Shown: one piece after another, positions 17,210 to 24,003 of the stretch | Position numbering within the stretch: position 1 is the stretch's first letter | Layout: every line of letters begins with the position of its first letter | Source: Bradyrhizobium sp. Y36 | GTDB taxonomy: Bacteria > Pseudomonadota > Alphaproteobacteria > Rhizobiales > Xanthobacteraceae | NCBI RefSeq assembly: GCF_002531575.1 | Contig: NZ_NWTI01000003.1 | Coordinates: 389,327-453,326 of the forward strand | Direction: 5' to 3' | Length of the DNA stretch: 64,000 nt | Translations under genes and position numbers: made by a program | Notes under the pieces: generated by a model | The model's input: only the letters and a program-made list of their open reading frames with translations | The model's database searches: none | What the model was told of the DNA's origin: nothing

Positions 17210-18382
17210 CTAGATCAGCTTCCGCTGCGCCAGATTCTTCATCAGCGCACCGATGCCGAAGGTCCAGGGCTCGCACGTGTCGCTGGTGCGCATGCGGTTG
17301 ACGAGCTTGCCGAGCTCCGGCGCTGCGATCGTGACGATGTCGTCGCGCTTGTGGGTGAACCCCTGCCCCGGCGCATCGCGATCCTTGACCGGTGCGAACA
17401 TGGTGCCGAGGAACAGCACGAAGCCATCTGGGTATTGATGGATCTTGCCGATGGTCTGCGCGACAAGGTCGGTCGGATCGCGGCTGATCTTGCTGATCGA
17501 GGAATGGCCGTCGAGGACGAACCCGTCGGTGCCCGTCACGTTCAGGCTGATATCGAGCTTGCGCGCGTCGTCGAGCGTGAAGGTGTCGTCGAACAGCCGC
17601 AGCAGCGGGCCGATCGAGCAGGACGCATTGTTGTCCTTGGCCTTCGACAGCAGCAGCGCCGAGCGTCCCTCGAAGTCGCGCAGATTCACGTCGTTGCCGA
17701 GCGCGCCGCCGACGATCTTGCCGCGGCTGGAGACGAACAGCACCAGCTCCGGCTCGGGGTTGTTCCAGGTCGATTTCGGATGCAGGCCCGCGTCCATGCC
17801 GGTGCCGACCGAGGACATGGTCGGCGCCTTGGTGAAGACTTCGGCATCGGGGCCGATGCCGACTTCGAGGTACTGACTCCAGGCGTTCTGGTCGATCAGC
17901 ACCTGCTTCAGGTGCATCGCCTGGTCCGAGCCCGGCTTGAGTTTCGACAGGTCGTCGCCAATCAGGCGCGTCACTTCCTTGCGGATCGCTTCAGCCGAGG
18001 CCGGATTGCCCTTGGCGCGCTCCTCGATGACGCGCTCCAGCATCGAGATCGCGAAGGTGACGCCGGCGGCCTTCAGGGTCTGGAGATCGACCGGCGCCAG
18101 CAGCCACGGCTTGCTGAGGTCGCGTCCGTCAGGGGCGGTGTTGGCCACGATCGCTTCGAGATCGCCGATCCGTTCGCCCGCGGTCGCGGCAAGCGCCTTG
18201 GCGGGATTGTCCTCTTCGCATAGCGCGCTGACGGTCGGAAATTTTGCGGTGACATCGAAGACGCCGTCGCCGCGCACGGCGACCACGGCCGGGCCATTGA
18301 CCTGCGGCAGCCAGACGCGGCCGACCAGCGTCCCCCTCGTTCCATCTTCGGGGAGAAGGTCTTTAACGGACAGTGTCGTCAT
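17210..18382 (-). CDS. Fumarylacetoacetate hydrolase family protein, possible 2-keto-3-deoxy-sugar-acid dehydratase
   Basis: A 390-residue protein with a C-terminal FAH-type fold. ELVLFVSSRGKIVGGALGNDVNLRDFEGRSALLLSKAKDN carries the metal-binding region (E in PEPEL, then D in GNDV), and a catalytic-type lysine follows in SKAKD. The start MTTLSVKDLLPEDG is at 18382. Members of this longer FAH subgroup include 2-keto-3-deoxy-D-xylonate dehydratase of the Weimberg pathway. Position beside two pentose/hexose importers and an arabinose/galactose dehydrogenase makes a keto-deoxy sugar acid the best guess for substrate, but the exact reaction cannot be read from sequence. Confidence 0.8.
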   Translation of the reverse strand: MTTLSVKDLLPEDGTRGTLVGRVWLPQVNGPAVVAVRGDGVFDVTAKFPTVSALCEEDNPAKALAATAGERIGDLEAIVANTAPDGRDLSKPWLLAPVDLQTLKAAGVTFAISMLERVIEERAKGNPASAEAIRKEVTRLIGDDLSKLKPGSDQAMHLKQVLIDQNAWSQYLEVGIGPDAEVFTKAPTMSSVGTGMDAGLHPKSTWNNPEPELVLFVSSRGKIVGGALGNDVNLRDFEGRSALLLSKAKDNNASCSIGPLLRLFDDTFTLDDARKLDISLNVTGTDGFVLDGHSSISKISRDPTDLVAQTIGKIHQYPDGFVLFLGTMFAPVKDRDAPGQGFTHKRDDIVTIAAPELGKLVNRMRTSDTCEPWTFGIGALMKNLAQRKLI

Positions 18383-18496
18383 GGCCGGCGTCCTCGCTGT
18401 TTCTAAGGACCGGCCGCGTTCATAGCGGCCGATCCCATTGGCGAAGACCAATAAACGTCTGGCGGGGGAAGTCCAGAGCGGCAGGATGCCCCGTTG

Positions 18497-19474
18497 CTAT
18501 GCCCCTGCCCGCGCCTTTCGCGCCGCGATCTGCTGCAGCGCCCAACGCGCATTCTTGCGCACATCGGGATCAGGATCGTCGGCAATGACGGCCAGGAACA
18601 CCTCGCCGTCGGGATGGGCGATTTCGCCGAGCGCAGCGGCGGCCTCTTTACGCAAATTGGCCTGATCGTGATTGACACAATTGCCGATCGGGCGCACCGC
18701 GCGCTCGATCTTCATGCGGCCGAGGCTCCGGATCGCCTTCAGCCGCACCTGCCAGAACTCGTCGGCAAGACACGTGACCAGTGGGTCGGCAGCGAGCGAA
18801 CCGTTGACGTTGAGGCCCAAGGTTTCCGCGGCCATCTCGCGGACCATCCAGTCGGAATCCTTCAGAGCGCGCGTGATCGTCTCCGCGGCCGGCTTCATCT
18901 GCGAGAAGGCCAGCGCACTGACGGCGGCGCGGCGAACATGCGCGTCGGGGTCGTTGATCAGTGCCGTCAGCGCGGGGATGGATTCTTCCAGCTTGAGGAA
19001 GCCGATCACCCCGATCGCCTGAACGCGCACGGCGGCATCGCTGTCCTGCAGCGCTTCCAGCGCCGGCTTCAGCGTGTCCTTGCAGCGCAGCTCCTTCAGG
19101 GCGCGCAGCGCGCCCATGCGGACGAAGGCGTGAGCATGCTTCACCAGCGGCAGGATGATCTCCGCACAGGCGGGATCCTTGAACTCGGCCATGCTGTCGG
19201 CCGCGGCCGCCGCCACGATCCTTTCGGGGTCGACAAGCAGCTTGACCAGCGCGCTTGCCGCCTCCGGCCCGTCGAACTCGCCGAGCGCCATTGCGACTTG
19301 CTGGCGCACGCCAGCATCGGGATCGGCGACCATATTGGCGAGATGGCCGACCGCGGCCGGATCGCCGGAATGGCCGAGCGCGATGATGGCGACGCGGCGC
19401 TCGGCGGGGTCGGCGGCCTGAAGCCGCTCGTCGGCGTCTTCGAGATCGTCGTAGGTTTCGAACGGGCTCGACAT
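18497..19474 (-). CDS. HEAT-repeat protein of the Apr-like operon
   Basis: A 325-residue protein made almost wholly of about nine HEAT-type helical repeats of roughly 31 residues. Repeat cores are RRVAIIALGHSGD, VRQQVAMALGEFDG, VRMGALRALKELRC, VRVQAIGVIGFLKLE, VRRAAVSALAFSQM, VREMAAETLGL, VRLKAIRSLGRMKIE, LRKEAAAALGEIAH and VRKNARWALQQIA. There is no signal peptide, so it is cytoplasmic. It begins two bases after the ferredoxin stop, the last gene of the flavoprotein-ferredoxin operon. HEAT proteins usually act as scaffolds; here it may dock the ferredoxin or flavoprotein. Confidence 0.88.
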   Translation of the reverse strand: MSSPFETYDDLEDADERLQAADPAERRVAIIALGHSGDPAAVGHLANMVADPDAGVRQQVAMALGEFDGPEAASALVKLLVDPERIVAAAAADSMAEFKDPACAEIILPLVKHAHAFVRMGALRALKELRCKDTLKPALEALQDSDAAVRVQAIGVIGFLKLEESIPALTALINDPDAHVRRAAVSALAFSQMKPAAETITRALKDSDWMVREMAAETLGLNVNGSLAADPLVTCLADEFWQVRLKAIRSLGRMKIERAVRPIGNCVNHDQANLRKEAAAALGEIAHPDGEVFLAVIADDPDPDVRKNARWALQQIAARKARAGA

Positions 19475-19476
19475 GC

Positions 19477-19710
19477 TCACCTCAACAGATAGGGAATGTT
19501 GACGGTGACGGCGCCGGTCGGGCAATCGGCCTCGCAGGGCATGCAGTACCAGCACTCGTCATAGGCCATATAGGCCTTGTTGGTCATGTCGCTGATGCGC
19601 AAGACGTCGAGCGGGCAGACGTCGACGCACACCGTGCAACCCTTGTCGGCGATGCATTTGGCATCGTCGACGACCACCGGAACCGAAGTCTGATAGGACG
19701 CGAGAGGCAT
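19477..19710 (-). CDS. AprB-like ferredoxin with two 4Fe-4S motifs
   Basis: A 77-residue ferredoxin. Two cysteine clusters are visible: CIADKGCTVCVDVCP and CWYCMPCEADCP, enough for two [4Fe-4S] centres. The first has the wider C-x5-C-x2-C-x3-C spacing and the following aromatic CWYCMPC resembles the AprB subunit of adenylylsulfate reductase, although the AprB C-terminal tail is missing. It lies between the AprA-like flavoprotein and the HEAT gene with short gaps, so it probably passes electrons to or from the flavoprotein FAD. Confidence 0.9.
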   Translation of the reverse strand: MPLASYQTSVPVVVDDAKCIADKGCTVCVDVCPLDVLRISDMTNKAYMAYDECWYCMPCEADCPTGAVTVNIPYLLR

Positions 19711-19741
19711 GTGATGTCTCCTGTTGTTCTGTTGCGGTGTG

Positions 19742-21484
19742 TCAGGCGGAGGCGCGGATGCGCTGCTTGTCGTAGAGGTCCTTCTCGTCGTCGGCGATCG
19801 GGACGACATAGGGCTCGACGGCGCGTTTCTCGCTGGTCATCTTGCCGTCCTGCTTGGAGAGCAGCGTGTGGCAGAACCAGTTCTCGTTGTCCTTCTCCGG
19901 GAAATCGGTGCGCCAGTGATAGAGGCCCCAGCGGCTCTCCTCGCGGTAGAGCGAGGCGTGCGCGGCCATGTCGGCGCAGTCCATGATCGACTGCACTTCG
20001 AGCGCGCGGAGCAGCTCGTGCGCATTGCGCGCGATCATGCGCTCCTGCATGTCCTCCCGCGTTTCGGCGAGACGGCGCATGCCGAGCTCGTACTTGCGGG
20101 TGACCTTCGGCGGCTGCAGATAGTCGTTGACCAGGCGCCGGGTCTTGTACTCGATCTGGTTCGGCGGGATGCCGTCCTCGCGCTTGGTCGGCGCCATCAC
20201 GCGATCGCGCTCCATGGCAACATCCGCCGCGTCGAACTCTGCAAAATCATGGCTGTCGGCGAACTCCATCGCGTCGATGCCGGCGACCGAGCCATTGGTG
20301 AAGGCGCCAAGCATGTAGTTGTGCGGCACGCTCGCCATGTCGCCGGCGGCATAGAGGCCCGGCACGGTGGTGCGGGCATTGTCGTCCACGAACACGCCGG
20401 AGGCGCTGTGGCCGGAGCAGAAGCCGATCTCGGAGATGTGCATCTCGATCGATTCGCTGCGATAGTCGACCCCGCGCCCCTGCTGGAACAGACCGCGGGT
20501 CGGACGCTCGACCTTGTGCAGCGTGGATTCGATCTCGGAGATGGTGTCGGGGTGCAGATGCTTGAGCTGGAGGAACACCGGGCCCTTGCCCGACAGCAGC
20601 TCGTTGTAGAATTCCAGCATCATCTGACCGGACCAGTAGTCGCATTCGATGAAGCGCGAACCCTCGTTATTCGCCGTATAGGCGCCGAAGGGACCGGCGA
20701 CATAGGCGCAGGCCGGGCCGTTGTAGTCCTTGATCAGCGGATTGATCTGGAAGCATTCGAGATTCGCGAGTGCGGCGCCGGCGTGATAGGCCATGGCGTA
20801 GCCATCGCCGGAATTGGCGGCGTTCTCGTAGGTGCCGAACATGTAGCCGGAGGTCGGCAGGCCCAGTCGCCCGGCGGCGCCCATGCAGAGGATCACGGCC
20901 TTGGCCTTGATCACCAGCATTTCGGCCGTGCGGGTGTTGACCGACACTGCGCCGGCGATGCGGCCGTCGGCGGACTTCAAAAGCCGCGTGGCCATGTAAC
21001 GGTTCGAGATCAGGATGCGGGCCCGGCGGAGCTGGCGATACAGCGCTTTCTTCACGGTCTCGCCGTTCGGCATCGGCAGCACGTAGGTGCCGATGTGGTG
21101 CACCTTCTTGACGGCATAGTCGCCGTTCTCGTTCTTCAGGAAGCGGATGCCGAAGCTGTCGAGCTCCTCGATGATGCCAAAGCAGTTCTGCGCATATTTA
21201 TAGACCGCCTTCTGGTCGACGATGCCGTCATTGGCGATGGTGATTTCCTTGGTGTACTGCTCCGGCGTCGCGTATCCGGGAATGACGGCATTGTTCAGCC
21301 CGTCCATGCCCATCGAGATCGCGCCGGAGCGCTTGACGTTGGCCTTTTCGAGCAGGACGACGTTGGCCTTCGGGTTCTTCAGCTTCGCCTTCAGCGCCGC
21401 CATCGGGCCGGCGGTGCCGCCGCCGATCACCAGCACATCGCAGGAAACCTCCGAAAGTCCGTCGACGATCTGATCTAGTGACAT
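19742..21484 (-). CDS. AprA-like FAD-dependent oxidoreductase (fumarate reductase/APS reductase superfamily)
   Basis: A 580-residue flavoprotein. An N-terminal FAD fold (VLVIGGGTAGPMAALKAK, GGGTAG at residues 21-26) is followed by VVLLEKANVKRSGAISMGMDGLNN, which resembles the segment around FAD in adenylylsulfate reductase alpha subunits. The C-terminal part carries FCSGHSASGVFVDDNARTTVPGLYAAGDMASVPH, the superfamily FAD-closing region, then a helical domain. There is no signal peptide. The start at 21484 has AGGAG six bases upstream. Partner ferredoxin and HEAT genes follow. The substrate is unknown: sulfite/APS chemistry is suggested by the AprAB resemblance, but no ATP sulfurylase gene is present in the window. 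Confidence 0.85.
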   Translation of the reverse strand: MSLDQIVDGLSEVSCDVLVIGGGTAGPMAALKAKLKNPKANVVLLEKANVKRSGAISMGMDGLNNAVIPGYATPEQYTKEITIANDGIVDQKAVYKYAQNCFGIIEELDSFGIRFLKNENGDYAVKKVHHIGTYVLPMPNGETVKKALYRQLRRARILISNRYMATRLLKSADGRIAGAVSVNTRTAEMLVIKAKAVILCMGAAGRLGLPTSGYMFGTYENAANSGDGYAMAYHAGAALANLECFQINPLIKDYNGPACAYVAGPFGAYTANNEGSRFIECDYWSGQMMLEFYNELLSGKGPVFLQLKHLHPDTISEIESTLHKVERPTRGLFQQGRGVDYRSESIEMHISEIGFCSGHSASGVFVDDNARTTVPGLYAAGDMASVPHNYMLGAFTNGSVAGIDAMEFADSHDFAEFDAADVAMERDRVMAPTKREDGIPPNQIEYKTRRLVNDYLQPPKVTRKYELGMRRLAETREDMQERMIARNAHELLRALEVQSIMDCADMAAHASLYREESRWGLYHWRTDFPEKDNENWFCHTLLSKQDGKMTSEKRAVEPYVVPIADDEKDLYDKQRIRASA

Positions 21485-21552
21485 CACTTGCTCCTGGTTC
21501 GCCGATCTTCGGCGCCTTTGCATCAGACTTGTTCAGGGGGCGTCGCGGCGAT

Positions 21553-21566
21553 AGCAATTAGTTGTC
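21553..21566. promoter_or_regulatory. Shared palindromic motif, copy 1 (before the AprA-like operon)
   Basis: AGCAATTAGTTGTC contains the core CAA-TTAG-TTG, an inverted repeat with a four-base spacer. Its centre is about 75 bases before the flavoprotein start codon. Three further copies lie at 22432, 22505 and 23906, each ahead of another unit of the cluster. Confidence 0.65.
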
Positions 21567-21586
21567 GCCGGGACGCGATTTGCGCC

Positions 21587-22363
21587 TCAGCGCTCGACAA
21601 AGGCCTTTTCGATGACGAAATGGCCGGGCTGGCTGTGGTTGCCCTCGACGAAGCCACGCTCGTCAAACATGGCGTGCAGCTCCTCGAGCATCGCCGGGCT
21701 GCCGCACAGCATGATGCGGTCGGTCTCGATGTCGAGGCCGCCCTGGCCGATGTCGTCGAACAGCTGGTTCGACGCGATCAGGTCGGTGATGCGGCCGCGG
21801 TTCCGGAACGGCTCGCGGGTGACGGTCGGGTAGTAGACCAGCTTGTCGCGGATCAGCGGGCCGAAGAACTCGTGATTGCGCAGGCCATCGACGACGTGCT
21901 CGCCATAAGCGAGCTCGGAGACCTGGCGGCAACCGTGAGCGAGCACGATGGTCTCGTAATTCTCGTAGACATCAGGGTCCTTGATCAGGCTGGCGAAGGG
22001 AGCAAGGCCCGTTCCCGTCGAGAGCAGCAGCAGGCGTTTTCCCGGAATGAGATTGCCGGTGATCAGCGTGCCCGTGGCCTTGCGGCCGACCAGGATGATG
22101 TCGCCTTCCCGGATCTTCTGCAGGCGCGAGGTCAGCGGACCGTCCTGCACCTTGATCGAGAAAAATTCGAGCGCCTCCTCGTGATTGGCGCTGGCCATGC
22201 TGTAGGCCCGCATCAAGGGCTTGCCTTCGACCTCCAGTCCGATCATCGCGAACTGGCCATTCTGGAACCGAAAGCCGGGATCGCGCGTCGCGGTGAAGCT
22301 GAACAGGGCTTCGGTCCAGTGCCGGACCGACAAAACCGTTTCCTTCTGAAATGCGCTCATCAT
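21587..22363 (-). CDS. fpr: Ferredoxin-NADP+ reductase
   Basis: A 258-residue flavoenzyme of the bacterial plant-type FNR family. The FAD-binding segment is RAYSMASANHEEALEFFSIKV and the NADP-binding parts are LLLLSTGTGLAPFASLIKDP and MLCGSPAMLEELHAMFDERGF, ending in FVIEKAFVER. It moves electrons between NADPH and ferredoxin. GGAG spacing favours the second ATG (22360) over the first. It is a separate unit from the flavoprotein operon, with its own copy of the shared motif, and probably links the AprB-like ferredoxin to NADP(H). Confidence 0.93.
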   Translation of the reverse strand: MMSAFQKETVLSVRHWTEALFSFTATRDPGFRFQNGQFAMIGLEVEGKPLMRAYSMASANHEEALEFFSIKVQDGPLTSRLQKIREGDIILVGRKATGTLITGNLIPGKRLLLLSTGTGLAPFASLIKDPDVYENYETIVLAHGCRQVSELAYGEHVVDGLRNHEFFGPLIRDKLVYYPTVTREPFRNRGRITDLIASNQLFDDIGQGGLDIETDRIMLCGSPAMLEELHAMFDERGFVEGNHSQPGHFVIEKAFVER

Positions 22364-22431
22364 CTCTCCTTGTCGATGATGCCAAGGTCACGGAGAGAGG
22401 AGAGTCCGGCAATTCGGAAGTGAATTTCCCG

Positions 22432-22445
22432 GTCGATTAGTTTCA
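22432..22445. promoter_or_regulatory. Shared palindromic motif, copy 2 (before fpr)
   Basis: GTCGATTAGTTTCA keeps the GATTAGTT centre of the motif; it is the least symmetrical copy. Its centre is about 75 bases before the fpr start codon, the same spacing as copy 1 has to the flavoprotein. Confidence 0.5.
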
Positions 22446-22504
22446 CATTTCGCGGGCGGTGATTGAAGGCGAGGCAGCGACAGGCGGGGCGACGCGCCAA
22501 CACC

Positions 22505-22518
22505 GGCAATTAGTTGCT
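22505..22518. promoter_or_regulatory. Shared palindromic motif, copy 3 (before the DUF971 gene)
   Basis: GGCAATTAGTTGCT is the most symmetrical copy: GCAA and TTGC are perfect inverted arms around TTAG. It is centred about 54 bases before the start of the DUF971 gene on the plus strand, and faces copy 2 in the same 200-base divergent region. Confidence 0.65.
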
Positions 22519-22564
22519 ATTCACGCATGCCCGCTCCGACATAGACAGAAGTTGGAGGTTCCTC

Positions 22565-22867
22565 ATGACCATGACTCCGGTGGCCCCGACCGTGTCCGAG
22601 TACGAAGCGAGCGATGATCTCGCAACGCTGCTCGTCCGCACCGCGCAGGACGATTCGCTGAGCGTGCCGGCCGAAACCCTCCGCCTGTCATGCAAATGCG
22701 CGCACTGCACCCGCGCCCGCTTCGACGGCCGCTTCCCGGAGACATTTCCGGGGATTGCGATCACCGAGATCGGCGATCTCGGCTACGGGCTGAACATCGC
22801 GTTCTCGGACGGGCATAACAGGGGGATCTATCCGAAGACGTATCTGCTGAGCCTGGCGGGGCGCTGA
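22565..22867 (+). CDS. DUF971 (gamma-butyrobetaine hydroxylase-like N-terminal domain) protein
   Basis: A 100-residue cytoplasmic protein matching the GBBH-like_N/DUF971 fold: LSVPAETLRLSCKCAHCTRARFDGRF holds the CxCxxC cysteines, followed by ITEIGDLGYGLNIAFSDGHNRGIYPKTYLLSL. The domain occurs alone or fused to iron-sulfur carrier proteins and binds a metal through these cysteines in some structures. GGAGG stands six bases before the ATG at 22565. It is divergent from fpr, shares its control region and is probably co-regulated with the Apr-like genes; a role in Fe-S assembly for them is inference. Confidence 0.82.
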   Translation: MTMTPVAPTVSEYEASDDLATLLVRTAQDDSLSVPAETLRLSCKCAHCTRARFDGRFPETFPGIAITEIGDLGYGLNIAFSDGHNRGIYPKTYLLSLAGR

Positions 22868-22880
22868 CCCAGTATTCGGT

Positions 22881-22982
22881 GTCATGCCCCGGCTTGACCG
22901 GGGCATCCAGTACGCCGCGGCCTCTCCGTAAGCCATGGCAGTCTCTGGAATACTGGATCGCCCGGTCAAGCCGGGCGATGAC
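22881..22982. repeat. Intergenic palindromic repeat, family C-like
   Basis: The left arm GTCATGCCCCGGCTTGACC (22881 on) and right arm GGTCAAGCCGGGCGATGAC (ending 22982) pair, and both continue inward through GGGCATCCAGTA and TACTGGATCGCCC. It separates the DUF971 gene from the regulator gene and could act as a bidirectional hairpin. Confidence 0.85.
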
Positions 22983-23048
22983 GGCGGCGTAAAGCTGGCA
23001 CGGACATTGCTCCTCTTTAGAACGGTTTGAACGTTCCGGAGGCAGATG

Positions 23049-23822
23049 ATGTTGCAGGCGGCGAATGTGGTTCGCGGGGCCGTTCCCCCGGCAGTCCGGC
23101 CTGCGGGTAGTTCCTCGCTACTGCTTACTGAGAACCAGCGATGGATCGGTGGGCCGCCGCCGCTGATGGACAAGCTCTCGCCGCGCGAGCGGGAGTTGGT
23201 TCTGAAGCAGGGCCGGCGAAAAGTGCTCAATCGCGGCCAGACCTTGTTCAGCCAGGGCGGCAAGCATGACGGCATCTGGCTGATCGAGAGCGGCCGCATC
23301 CGGGTGTTCTACACCTCGCCACAGGGGCGCGAGATCACACTCGCCTATTGGCATGTCGGCAATTTCGTCGGCGGACCCGAAGTGTTCGAAGGCACCGTGC
23401 ATCAATGGTCTGGCGTCCCCTCCAGCAATTGCAGCGTCGTGCACCTGCCCGGCAAGGAGCTGCGGTCCCTTGCGGCGGAGATCCCGAATCTTGCGATCGG
23501 CCTGATCGAAGGCCTCACCTTCAAGGGCAAATGCTATTCGGCCCTGGCGCAGATGCTGGGAACGCGCTCGATCACCCAGCGCCTTGCACATCTCTTGTTG
23601 CATCTCGTCGAACTCTACGGCGTCGAGGACGCCGACGGCACCGTGATCGCAGCCGCCTTCACCCATGCCGACATCGCTCACATGGTCGGCGCCACCAGGC
23701 AATGGGTCACGATCAGCCTGAAGCGCATGCAGGAGAAGGGAATCGTGTTGACCAAGCGGTCGCAGATCCTGGTCTGCCGCACCGACGTGCTGGAGGAGAT
23801 GCGCGGCCACGCATCCGACTAG
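23049..23822 (+). CDS. Crp/Fnr-family transcriptional regulator
   Basis: A 257-residue regulator with a cyclic-nucleotide-binding fold (FSQGGKHDGIWLIESGRIRVFYTSPQGREITLAYWHVGNFVGG) and a C-terminal winged helix (FTHADIAHMVGATRQWVTISLKRMQEKGIV). There is no N-terminal cysteine cluster, so it is not an FNR-type oxygen sensor. The recognition helix reads ATRQWVTISL rather than the E-x-x-SR pattern that reads TTGAT half-sites. GGAGG lies six bases before the ATG at 23049, making it a better start than 23046. It sits between the two halves of the cluster and is the obvious candidate to bind the shared CAATTAGTTG motif. Confidence 0.9.
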   Translation: MLQAANVVRGAVPPAVRPAGSSSLLLTENQRWIGGPPPLMDKLSPRERELVLKQGRRKVLNRGQTLFSQGGKHDGIWLIESGRIRVFYTSPQGREITLAYWHVGNFVGGPEVFEGTVHQWSGVPSSNCSVVHLPGKELRSLAAEIPNLAIGLIEGLTFKGKCYSALAQMLGTRSITQRLAHLLLHLVELYGVEDADGTVIAAAFTHADIAHMVGATRQWVTISLKRMQEKGIVLTKRSQILVCRTDVLEEMRGHASD

Positions 23823-23905
23823 AGGAATTTGCGGCCAAGGCCGATGCACAGGCAAGCGGCTTTATAGTGCAGGACTGCTCAAGGAGTATGCAATCACCTT
23901 TTCCC

Positions 23906-23919
23906 GGCAACTAATCGAC
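23906..23919. promoter_or_regulatory. Shared palindromic motif, copy 4 (before the ABC importer)
   Basis: GGCAACTAATCGAC; on the minus strand it reads GTCGATTAGTTGCC, agreeing with copy 2 at nine of the first ten positions or more and with the TTAGTTGC half of copy 3. It lies 80-92 bases before the likely starts of the binding-protein gene. Confidence 0.6.
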
Positions 23920-24003
23920 TGCCGTCGCCATTCCGGATTTGCCGTGTCCCCTCCCTCACCCAATCATGGCAATCACAGCACATCCAACCGAATGAGGATG
24001 AGA

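Noticed and set aside
19724..21478. A 584-codon plus-strand frame opposite the AprA-like gene
   Set aside because: Exact mirror of the flavoprotein gene, with no start signal and no recognised motif.
17081..22982. Palindromic intergenic elements as CRISPR repeats
   Set aside because: They are single, widely spaced inverted repeats with no regular spacer array and no cas genes.
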